Shown here: positions 24,941-34,276 of the stretch, one piece after another
Numbering within the stretch: position 1 is the first letter of the stretch
Layout: each line of letters opens with the position of its first letter
Assembly (NCBI GenBank): GCA_035236585.1
Contig: CP141126.1
Location: 66,317,414 to 66,381,413 of the forward strand
Length of the DNA stretch: 64,000 nucleotides
Direction: 5' to 3'
Source: Warburgia ugandensis
Lineage: Eukaryota; Streptophyta; Magnoliopsida; Canellales; Canellaceae
Program-made: the position numbers and the translations under genes
Notes under the pieces: generated by a model
Told to the model about the DNA's origin: nothing
Databases searched by the model: none
What the model saw: only the letters and a program-made list of their open reading frames with translations

Positions 24941-27547
24941 TGTAACATCCCTAATTTTTTAAATCTCAATTTGAATAAATTTTAGAAAAATGTTAAATTG
25001 GGATGAAAAGAATATATTGAATTTCCTATTTTTGGAGTTTTATAAGTGAAAAACTTGATAGACATCAAATCAAGTATTGATACCTCCATAATTGAATTGT
25101 ACTCGAAAAGAAAATTCCAACAACACTAAGTTTTCTAAAATCAGAGTTCAAATTAAGGAGATATTAGGATTTAAATATGAATGGCATTTTTGCAAAAATA
25201 AGAGAAAAAAATGAAATGCCTTAAATAGAGGGGTCGTATTTGATATGAGCACCCCTCCCCACTTAAGTGAAATGAGAATAGACATAACAGTCTATTCTTG
25301 AACCCGACACACATGCACACAGAGGGAACCGATGGGGGAGAAAGAAGAAGAAAGGAGACGAAGGGGAAGAAGAGGGAGGAGAAGGAGAGGAGAAGAGGGA
25401 GAAAGAAGAAAGGAGAAAGAAGAAGGATGGAGGAGACTGACACATTTTAAATAGTGACTTCTTGATGTCTGATCGATGATCAGACACCATGGATGAATTC
25501 TAGGACCCTAAATTAACTAGGGTATGACTAAAATTGTGAAATTTGGGTAAAAATTATAGGGAAATTTTAGTCGTCCAATTAGATACAGTGAAATGTTAGG
25601 TCAGGTTGTAGGATTGACGATCAAAAGTAGCCATTGCATTCCTAAAACCAAATTAACATATTATGAGCTAAATTTCATTGATCCATTAGCTAAAATGTCT
25701 AATAACATGCTGAGATCAAGATCTGACCACTTTTAGCCGTCAAATCAGCTATTAGTAAATGACTGATTAGAGCTGTAATGGCCTTAGGTGATCCATGATG
25801 TGGAAAGGAGACCAATAGCTTAAGTAGCTGAGATTATATAGTGAGGAGTGATGGATTGTATGAAACCTAATGGTTCCACGATTAACAAATTATTTGGATT
25901 GTCAAATTAGGTATAGAATAGATTCCTTTTGTAATTATTAATACAACTTGATATTGACAAGGAATCTAGAATATCAACAGGTTGATTGATGAATTGATTT
26001 GGAGGGATATAATTGAATCCTGAAGCACAATGAGGGAGGTTGGTAGTTTTAACTTCGATACACTTTTGTCAAACATGAAAACTATTCATGACTATTCTAT
26101 CATGTTTGTAAAAAGTTAAAATCGAGATTTCTGATTATATAGTAAGTATATTTGTATTTCATGCAACTTATCCCTTTGGAATATCATGTTGATTTATTTA
26201 TTAAAGTGAAAACTTGTACATGAAAATGTATTTGAAATTTTCATGGAGTTTGTGATTTATGAAATGATGAGTGAGGAATCCTCATACACAACCCTTGTAA
26301 GGGTTGGTTTTAATGGTTATATCATATCATGAGATTTATTTTCATGATTTCACTAGTTCATGGAATTATGTGGTTTTATATGTTATGACAACATGAGATG
26401 ATGCTTAGTATTATTATGTTATGGAGGGCATATGATGGCCCATTGAATGCTATGCTAAGAGGGTGAGGATTGATCACCCCCTCCAAAACTTTACATATAT
26501 GATACCTGGCCACAAAATGGGTACCTGATGACCCTGGTTGGTCCTAAGTGGGGCATCGAGCTACAGGATGTTTGCTACCGATGTCTGCTATGGGGAACTC
26601 TTATAGTGCAAGGAGTCTATCCATCTTGGTATCAACGTGAAACCTAAGGACTTGATTGGTTCTTGTCTGTAGCACACAGGGTCCATTATTTTCATATTTA
26701 TATGTATATTGCATTTGTAGCGTAGGTGTGTGGCACCTTGATATTTTAGGTCCATAATGAGTACTCATGACCAATGGAAGGTGGCCTAATTTCAAGTGTC
26801 CCTACACTCGTGAGACCTCGAGGAGGTTCTGATGGTTGTGTGTGTGTGTGTGTGTGTGTGTGTTTATTTAGACGCATTGATTATATTGAAGCATTATATG
26901 ATTTAAATGCTTTTCATCTATTGATTTTGACGATGGTTCACTATTCAGTTTGGATGAGGGCATTTATAATATGGATGACATGAGTTGTGGTGGTCTTTCA
27001 TATTTTGTAAAATACCATGCAAAGGTTACTTTTGAAGCTGATAAATTAAATTGGTTTAACATGGCATTGATTTGTAAATTGTGATGAGATTTCAGAGTTC
27101 ATTATATTATTCATTATGGATCATATTCTACTAAAGTGCATAACATGTGATTATGTGTTTCTTATTTATTTAAAACTACAAAAACTCATATTTCGATGAT
27201 AAAACTACCTAGACAAGCTTAAGCTTATTGAGACATTGTAAATTATTTACAAAAACTGAGTTATGAAGAAATTGAATAGGGAAAAGGGAGTAGAAGATGG
27301 TGATAGAGATCTAAAGAGAAGAACATGGCAAGTATAAAGCAATATAGTTGATGATCTTGTGAAATTGACATAATGTGTGACTTAATATGACTTTGTTTTA
27401 TTTACATGTGGGTATGTAAATTGGAGTTATAGAGATATGGTTGTGACTGGAGTGGTCTTGGGGAGGTTGGTTTTATTTGTAGCCTTTTGGCGATTCCAAA
27501 ATACATGGGAGACTATCAAATTTTTGGTAGGAATGTAGTATTCACGT
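24941..27547 (+). repeat. Element C, first LTR unit (3' end missing)
   Basis: The order is TGTAACATCCC start, shared LTR core (25224-25260), purine tract (25327-25434), the GTTATGGAGGGCATATGATGG block (26420-26445), a TG repeat (26837-26863), then TTTTTGGTAGGAATGTAGTATTCA. The match to the second unit stops at the TATTCA where that unit's 175 bp tandem repeat begins. Frames at 25171-25490 lie over the purine tract. Confidence 0.6.
26837..26863. repeat. (TG)n microsatellite
   Basis: About 13 TG units inside the first C LTR unit; the second unit lacks them at the matching place (near 29060). Confidence 0.9.
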
Positions 27548-30278
27548 CACAACCATCAAATTTCGTGTTCTTTTTAGTACAATATATTATATTTTAATTG
27601 AATGAAAAATTAGGAATTGAATTCAATAAAATTTAGTTTCATGAAAGTGACCCCTTGAAAATTGAAAGAGTTTGGACTTGAAGTTATCAAAAATAAAATT
27701 GCATATTAATACGATTCCAATGGTATAAAGAGCACTGAAATTGGAGTTCAAATGAAGAAGTTATCATACTTTAAATATAAAGGGAATTTTTGTAAAATTA
27801 AGATTAAAAAGAAGAAAAGGAAATGCTTAAACTAGAGGGGCTGTATTTGATATAGGCACCCCTCCCCTTTGGCCTATTCTCAACCTGATAGACAGAAGAA
27901 ACCCAACAAAGAGGAGGGAGGAGAAGAAGGGAAGGAAGAGGAGGGAGAAGGAGGAGGAGAAGAGGGAGAAAAGAGAGGAAGGAGAGAAGTAGGTTTTTCT
28001 CAAGTTGCCAGTTATGTAGCTGTCGCCAGAGAAGATGATGGATTGAATCAACTATCTGAACCTATCATTCCACTTAGATTAGAGAGATGACCAAAATCCC
28101 TAAGGTTGATGGGGAATTCAAGGCAACTTGGACCATCAATTAGAGAGGTGAAAGGTGCATGGCATGATCAAAGAGTTTCACTGGAACATAAAGTCAATCT
28201 GACTCATCCAAGGGTGGGAAAAGCATGAAAATGCATCCAAGACATAAGATCTACAATACCCTATTCTTGATTTGAGGCATTTTGCTTAATTTGTATGATT
28301 TCACACTAGCTCTAGTTTTTATGGATGATTTAACCATCCATTTCCTAATCCAAGCTTAGAAATAGGTAAATACATACCTAAGATAGCTTAGATCTATTTG
28401 AGAATATTGATCTAGGCTAAAAATAAATATAACAATCTCAATTGTTTGATCTGTCACTGTTCAATTAGTGACTTCTTGATGCTTGATTGATGATTAGACA
28501 TCACTGATGAAATTTGGGACCCTGTATTAACTAGTATATGGTAGAAATTGAAAGATCTAGATGAAAATTGAGTGAATAATATGAATCATTTGCATGACTT
28601 TGCTAGTGCATGAAATTCTATGGTTTTATATGTTATGACAGCATGTAGTGATGCCTAATATTATTATGTTGAAGGCATATGGTGGCCCATTGGATGCTGT
28701 GCTGGGGGGGTGTGGACTGATCATTCCCTTTTCAAAACTTTATATGTGAGATGCCTAGACTACAAAGGCCGAATTCAAGTCGATGACATCATGGCTAGGT
28801 TATGGCCTTGTGTACCGTGTTCCCCATGTGCATGGTGCAGGGAGTCTATCTGTCTTGGTATTAACGTAATAGTTGTGCACATAATTGGGTTATGTTCCCC
28901 GCATAGAGGGTCCACTATTTTGACATTCATATGTATATAGTGCAATAGCGCAGGTGTGTGACATCTTGGGATTTCTGGTCTATAATAAGTACTCATGACC
29001 AATGGCAAATAGCCAAATTTCGAGTGGATTAACACACGTGAGACCTCAAAGAGGTTCAGATGGTGATATATGTATTAAGGTACATTAACAGTATTTAAGC
29101 ATTTCATCATCTAAATGCTTTTCGTCTATTGATTTTGATGATAATTCATTTTCTAATTTGGATAAGTGTATTTATGAGAAGTATGCATGACATGAGTTGT
29201 GGTGAGTATTCATATCTTATAAAATACCTTGCAAAGATTATTATTATCTTTGAAACAATATGCATGAATATTAAAATGATAAATTGACATGATTTTACTT
29301 GACATTGATTTGTAAAGCATAATTGAGACTTCAGAGTTTTATTATACTACTTATTATGCATCATATTTTATAGGACTGCTCAACATGTGATTATGAATCC
29401 TTTTTTATTTTAAACAACATAAACTTCATACTTTGATTATGAAACTACCTACACAAGCGCAAGCTTGTTAAGACATTGTAAATTGTTTACAATGTCTTGG
29501 GTCTAAAGAAATAGAACAATGAAAAAAGAGCAAAAGACCGTGCTAGAGATCTACAACGAAGAATATGACAGGTATAACAAGCAGGTTTGCAATGTAGTTA
29601 ATGATCTTGTGAAACTAACGTAATGTTTGACTTAATATGACTTTGCTTTATTTACATGTGGTTATGTAAATTGAGGTTATAATGATGTGGTTTTGACTTG
29701 AGTGGTCTTGGGGATGTTAGTTCAATTCCTAGCCTTTTGGCACTATCAAATGCTTCTTTTTCTTTAAATATAAATAGACATATTTGTGGATGTATTTTGG
29801 AGGGAGACAAAGTCTCCTTTATTTATTTTACCTGTATTGTGTTTATCAGGTTGTCGCATCGCATGCATTAAATGCCCTAGGTCCAAAATACAAGGAAGAC
29901 TCTACCAAATTTTTGGTAGAAATGTTGTATTCATTCCTCTGAAAATCCTTATTTTTGAAAAGAGAAATAACACTAGGGATTTTTTAGGCCTTCTCATTAA
30001 ATTTGTTTTCCATTATTTGGTTTCTATATAGTTTTTCAAACTTGGGCCCCCACAACTGCAAAAGGTTTTATGACAAAGTGTTAAAAAAACCCGGGATGTT
30101 ATAATTCATTCCTCTGAAAATCCTTATTTTTTAAAAGAAAAATGACACTCAGGATTTTTAAGGTCTTCTCATTAAAAAAAATTTTCATTGTTTAGTTTCT
30201 AAATATTTTTTCAAACTTGGGGCTCCACAATTGCAAAAGATTTTATGAAAAAGTGTTAGAAGAACCCGGGATGTCACA
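27548..30278 (+). repeat. Element C, second LTR unit
   Basis: The start is decayed (about 27548). The shared core is at 27829-27870, the purine tract at 27892-27993, the GAAGGCATATGGTGGCCC block at about 28671, and the end CCCGGGATGTCACA at 30278. It matches the first unit in order throughout. Its last 350 bp are a two-copy tandem repeat. Confidence 0.65.
29924..30278 (+). repeat. Two-copy tandem repeat, period 175 bp, at the end of the C LTR
   Basis: TTCATTCCTCTGAAAATCC occurs at 29930 and 30105, followed in both copies by AAAATGACACT/AAATAACACT, GGCCTTCTCATT/GGTCTTCTCATT, TTTTTCAAACTTGGG and CCCGGGATGT. Each copy could serve as an LTR end (ATGTTATA and ATGTCACA). Confidence 0.8.
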
Positions 30279-31510
30279 TTACCCTTCTGTTCTCTTATTT
30301 TTGCAAGTTTAAGTACATCTTTCTCACCTTCTCTTGTTCCTAGTCTATGATAGAGGTAATCATATGCTAGCATTACTTATTATTCTCTTAGCAACCTTTT
30401 AGCATTCTTATACTGTTCATAATTTTTATTATTTCTAGTCTTCTGTCATGCTTTAAAATGCACCTATTTTTCTTTAATAACTTTTTGCACTGTTCACTCC
30501 ACCATCATGTTTCCTTTACTAATTGCCTTTTACCTTTAGATACTCTTAAGACATTTTTTGCCACTTTCTTAATGGATTTAGCCATATTAATCCACATGGT
30601 GTTTACTTCTATTTCATAGTTCCAGTTTCCTTCTAACATCAACTTATTTGTGAATGAGCTTATTTTTTCTCCTTTTAAGTTCCACCACTTAGTTTCAGAT
30701 ACCTATTAAGTTCATTTCCTTTCTTCCATATTTTAATATAGATAACCATAGCCATTAAATTATGTTATGAGATTAAACTCTCACTGGGTATCACCTTACA
30801 ATCCTTAAACATTCATCTTTTAGTATTCCTAAGTAGAAAAATGTCTATTTGGCTTTTATGAAGTCCACTTTTAAAGGTTATTAAGTGTTCATCCTTCTTC
30901 TTAAAGAATGTATTTGCAATGGCTAGGTTATATGACAAAGAAAAATTGAGGATAGTTTCCCCCATCTCATTTCATTCTCCTATACCATATCCTCCATGTA
31001 TCCTATCATATCCTTCCTTTTCTTTTCCTACATGACCATTTAAGTCTACTCCTATAAATATCCCTTCAATGTTGGAAATTTCTTGCATGACTCCCTCCAT
31101 ATCTTTACAAAACTGTCTCTTGATTATATCTTGTAACCCTACTTGTGGTACGTATGCACTTATAACATTTATAATCTGCTCTCCTACAACAAGTTTTATT
31201 ATTATAATTTTATCACTGATTCTTTTAAAGTCCACAACTTTATCCTTTAATTACTTATCCACTATTATTCCTACATCATTTCTGTTATTATCCTTTCTTA
31301 CATACCATAATTTATACCCATTGATTTCTCTAGCTTTAGTCCCTTTTCACTTGGTTTCTTAGATATAAGTAATGTTGACTGTCCTATGTTTCATCATGTC
31401 TACTAACTCCAAACTCTTACCTGTCAATGTCCCTATATTCCATGTGGTAATACGAATCTTACGCTCTTGAGATATCCTATTTACATGCATACTTCTCAAC
31501 ATCGATGGCA
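30279..31510 (-). pseudogene. RTE-type LINE endonuclease and start of reverse transcriptase (broken)
   Basis: On the minus strand from 31510: ITTWNIGTLTGKS (about 31450, start of the APE-type endonuclease), then INVISAYVPQVGLQ (31170) and IFIGVDLNGHVG (31045), the endonuclease metal-binding block DxNGH. GYDRIHGGYGIGE (about 31000) follows, and near 30350-30290 the RT-leading words YHRLGTREGEKD and LAKIREQKG. These join, across element C, to VLVKDAEIK at 24890. The endonuclease would nick target DNA to prime reverse transcription. Several stops interrupt the reading. The gap 30400-30960 holds only decayed linker. Confidence 0.8.
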
Positions 31511-31520
31511 TGAATCCATG

Positions 31521-31725
31521 CCCACTTTTTACTACACCTGGGTTCTAATGCAGCGGTTGCTTCTAAGGAGACGCTCTAGTAGCCCTTGCCCATTTTTCAC
31601 TATACTCGGGATCTGATATAGCACATCGCTTCTGGGAGAAAGCCTTAGCAAACCTTGCTCATTTTCACTGCACACGGGATTTGATGTAGCATGTCACTCA
31701 TGGAGAATGCCCTAGCTTGAGGAAA
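31521..31725 (-). repeat. Three tandem repeats of about 68 bp at the 5' end of the RTE-type LINE
   Basis: Units start at 31521, 31589 and 31658. Each has a CC(C/T)A(C)TTTTT/CATTTTCAC start, a CTGGG/CGGG(A)TT/ATCTGAT middle, and a GGAGA...CCCTAG/CCTTAG end. They lie just upstream of the endonuclease start in the LINE's sense. Tandem 5' monomers often act as promoters in LINEs; that role here is inference. Confidence 0.7.
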
Positions 31726-33000
31726 TGTCAGTTTTCGATTTATTGTCATGTTAGGGTTGCCATCTTTTTAAGAAGCTAGAGATTATTTTCATTTCTTACT
31801 TACAAACTAATATACAAATATATATTCATTGCAAGTCGGAAAGAAATAACAAAATCAGCTTCAACTTTTTCCTTATAGGTTGGCACCTGATGTAAAACCC
31901 TCCTCTTTTTTCATTCGGGCTTGGGATTGTCATCGATGGAGTTTATTATTTGCAATTATAACTCTAAAGTTAAAACATACATAACCAACTTAACCATGCT
32001 TGTTTTCTATGTCTCCCAAAATGTTTTACCAATTTCTTTTATATTAGAAATGTTAAATAAATGCATCGAATGAAAGAATTTATGTACCATTGTTCCTAGA
32101 GCTTACCTTTGAATGATCTAACTCATTCATGTGATTGCTTTAACTTTGGACATCTGATTGATTGAAAAGCATTTGAATGAGATGATTTTAGCATCTAAAA
32201 TGTTCTAATTGAAAAGAGATGAAATAAAAACCTTGGCAAACACAGGCGACACTAGAATCATATCAAGGGGGAGCATTCCGATGAATGAGCCTGACGATCA
32301 TGCAAAGTTGGGTCAAGGTGTGGGGCACATGAGAGCGTGTATTTAGCATTTCTCTTTCTATATTTGCCTTATCGACTTTCTTGGGACCCGCACAAACTTA
32401 GTAATTATGGTTACATTAAATATCTCCAAGAAGAAATTAGTCCATATAAGATTACTTTTATGAAGTCCAGAACTATCATGAAAATTTTGGGGCGTCCTCA
32501 ATACGGGGGTCACTTATATTTTCCACCGTAATCCTATGTTTCCATGGAAGAGACTCGAAAAGTCTCTTTTCAAATTCTTTCTCATTATCGTGAGTGATGG
32601 CACTTAGGTAAATAGTGGGGTTGAGGAGGGCCATTTGTTAACTTTCATGGAGACCGTGTTCCTTGTGTTCTGGAGTGTGAAATGACACGGTCGCCTTTGG
32701 TAAAATACGACCCACACGACTTCGAGTGCACGTCATAAAATTATTTTAAATCAGAAGCGACAACGATAGGTCACCGTATACGTGGCGACCATATCATTAA
32801 TCACGTTTCTGCCACTGTCTCCATCCAGCAGCTAGGGCGACTTTCAGACGTCATTAGATCTGTTCTGCTTCGCAAAGCCACCAGTTGTTCTTCGTCTATA
32901 GATTTCCGGCGGGGGTATTCACCTATGAGACTGAAGAAGTCCGTGCCCTTTTCTTAGGGGCAGGAAGCTTTGTTCCATCATTCGTCATATTTGGATGGGC
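31726..33000. mobile_element. Unclassified repeat, possibly a Tat/Ogre-type LTR fragment
   Basis: No gene. The block TTGGCACCTGATGTAAAACC (31881-31900) followed by TTCATTCGGGCTTGGGA (about 31911) resembles the border of Tat/Ogre-lineage LTRs as I remember them, and 32690-32900 is richer in CG than its surroundings. No second LTR or target duplication is visible. Confidence 0.3.
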
Positions 33001-34169
33001 TTCGGTAGGTTAGATATTAAATTTTATATTTATTAGATATTTTTAACTTAGCTTTTTATGATAAAATACTAATATTTTATTTTTATTAATATTTTAAAAA
33101 ATTCCAAACAAAATCATTCAAATGTATTTATTTATTTATATAGGGTTGTCTATGAACTTAATTTACTAAAAAAATCATCATACATAAAATTGGAAGATCA
33201 GGGACTTTTGCGCCCTCTTTGGCGCATACGGCTACCAAGACTCTTGTGTATATATCCTTACATTACATTGAAAACGATAGATCTAAAATATTTATTTTAT
33301 TAGGGGCACTATATTTAGCTTAGGCCAATGCAATGATTATAATTATTTTAAAATTTTATGTGATCTAAAGCAACCAAAAATAGGTCTACGAGCATCAATA
33401 GGCCTATTGATTTTTATATGTAATATAATTTTTTTTAAAATAATATGAACGGAATAGATCTTTCTAGTATATGCCTAAAATCATGTAAAGAGAACGTATA
33501 AAAATAAGATGTTCTTTAAGCATTTGAAAATACTTGGACTCGACTAAAAATTACTAGTATTGGATAATTCCTGCATCTAAAATCTTATGTTTTCTGTTGT
33601 TGAATGTGCACCCTTGTTAACATAGATATTGTGATACTGAAATTTGCCATGGTCATACATACTACACAGATTTATTTCTTACTTTGCAATGCCATGTGTT
33701 AATCTTGAGATTGTTACTTAGAATTGGGGTTAGTTTTCTCCCAGCTTAGGAACTTAGTTGTTGGGTTATTGGAGTCTGCTATGGTTATACATGCTGCATA
33801 GACTTATTGCTTTGTAATGCCATGTGCTAATCTTGAGAGTGTTACTTAGAAAATGAGATTAGTTTTCTCCTAGTTTAGGAAGTTATCACTAACAAAGATA
33901 CGTATATAGTTGTTGGGGAAGTTATTTAACTAGTTTAGATTCAGTTACACCCGGAATGTCTTAGACTTGTATAAATTAGTGGTAGAAATGATAGAAGAGG
34001 AGGCTTGAAAGTAATTTGGACTAGTATTGTGTGAGGTTGGGTATACACTAATTAACCCAAATAATTCTTCCTTTCTTCCCTATTTTTCATTGAGTTTCTT
34101 CAAAATAGGTAGAGGAAGCAAAGTTTCTAACATTCTAGGGTCAAAGGTAGGCCTTAGATTGACAATTGA
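33001..34169. other. AT-rich sequence with one tandem duplication
   Basis: No coding frame. Apart from the 132 bp duplication at 33645-33890, I see only AT-rich unique-looking sequence. Confidence 0.5.
33645..33890. repeat. Two-copy tandem duplication, period 132 bp
   Basis: TGCCATGGTCATACAT at 33645 matches TGCTATGGTTATACAT at 33777. The copies continue through GCCATGTGTTAATCTTGAGA / GCCATGTGCTAATCTTGAGA and TTAGTTTTCTCC. They differ at roughly one base in ten, with a few indels, so the duplication is old. Confidence 0.8.
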
Positions 34170-34276
34170 ATTCTAAGCAAAGAGAAATGAACTCCTTCCT
34201 TTGCAAGATCATCTACTAGATCATTACCAGACCGATGGACATGGGAAAAAGGTATCTCCTTATCTCTAATGATACG
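34170..34276 (-). pseudogene. Plant L1-type LINE RNase H domain, C-terminal piece
   Basis: On the minus strand, from the chromovirus edge leftward, the frame reads DKEIPFSHVHRSGNDLVDD then LAKEGVHF. This is the last part of an RVT_3-type RNase H domain: the HVHRSGN turn and the final catalytic Asp in LVDDLAKEG. The earlier parts of the same domain lie at 48029-48157 and 48894-49060, beyond two nested elements. Plant L1 LINEs carry such an archaeal-like RNase H after the RT and zf-RVT. A domesticated RNase H-like gene is a less likely source because zf-RVT sequence lies upstream. It is not functional. Confidence 0.75.
34272..34276. repeat. Target duplication ATACG of the chromovirus, left copy
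   Basis: ATACG at 34272-34276 is repeated at 43765-43769. Perfect 5 bp copies are typical of LTR retrotransposon integrases. Confidence 0.95.

Larger units (their letters stand above)
24941..30278 (+). mobile_element. Element C: two head-to-tail LTR units inserted in the RTE-type LINE
   Basis: The start TGTAACATCCC at 24941 and the end CCCGGGATGTCACA at 30278 are flanked by TTTCC (24936-24940) and TTACC (30279-30283), a one-mismatch target duplication. The LINE reading continues on both sides. Inside are two related LTR units in the same orientation, 24941 to about 27547 and about 27548-30278, with no interior, primer site or gag-pol between them. The first unit lacks its last 175-350 bp. 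An LTR element that lost its interior and the end of the first LTR by one deletion explains this best. The units are well diverged, so the element is old. Confidence 0.65.

Noticed and set aside
29786..30031. 81-codon plus-strand frame
   Set aside because: It lies at the end of the C LTR unit, including its tandem repeat, and has no recognised domain.
31521..31725. CRISPR-like repeat array
   Set aside because: Three contiguous diverged monomers without spacers in a plant LINE 5' region are tandem repeats, not a CRISPR array.
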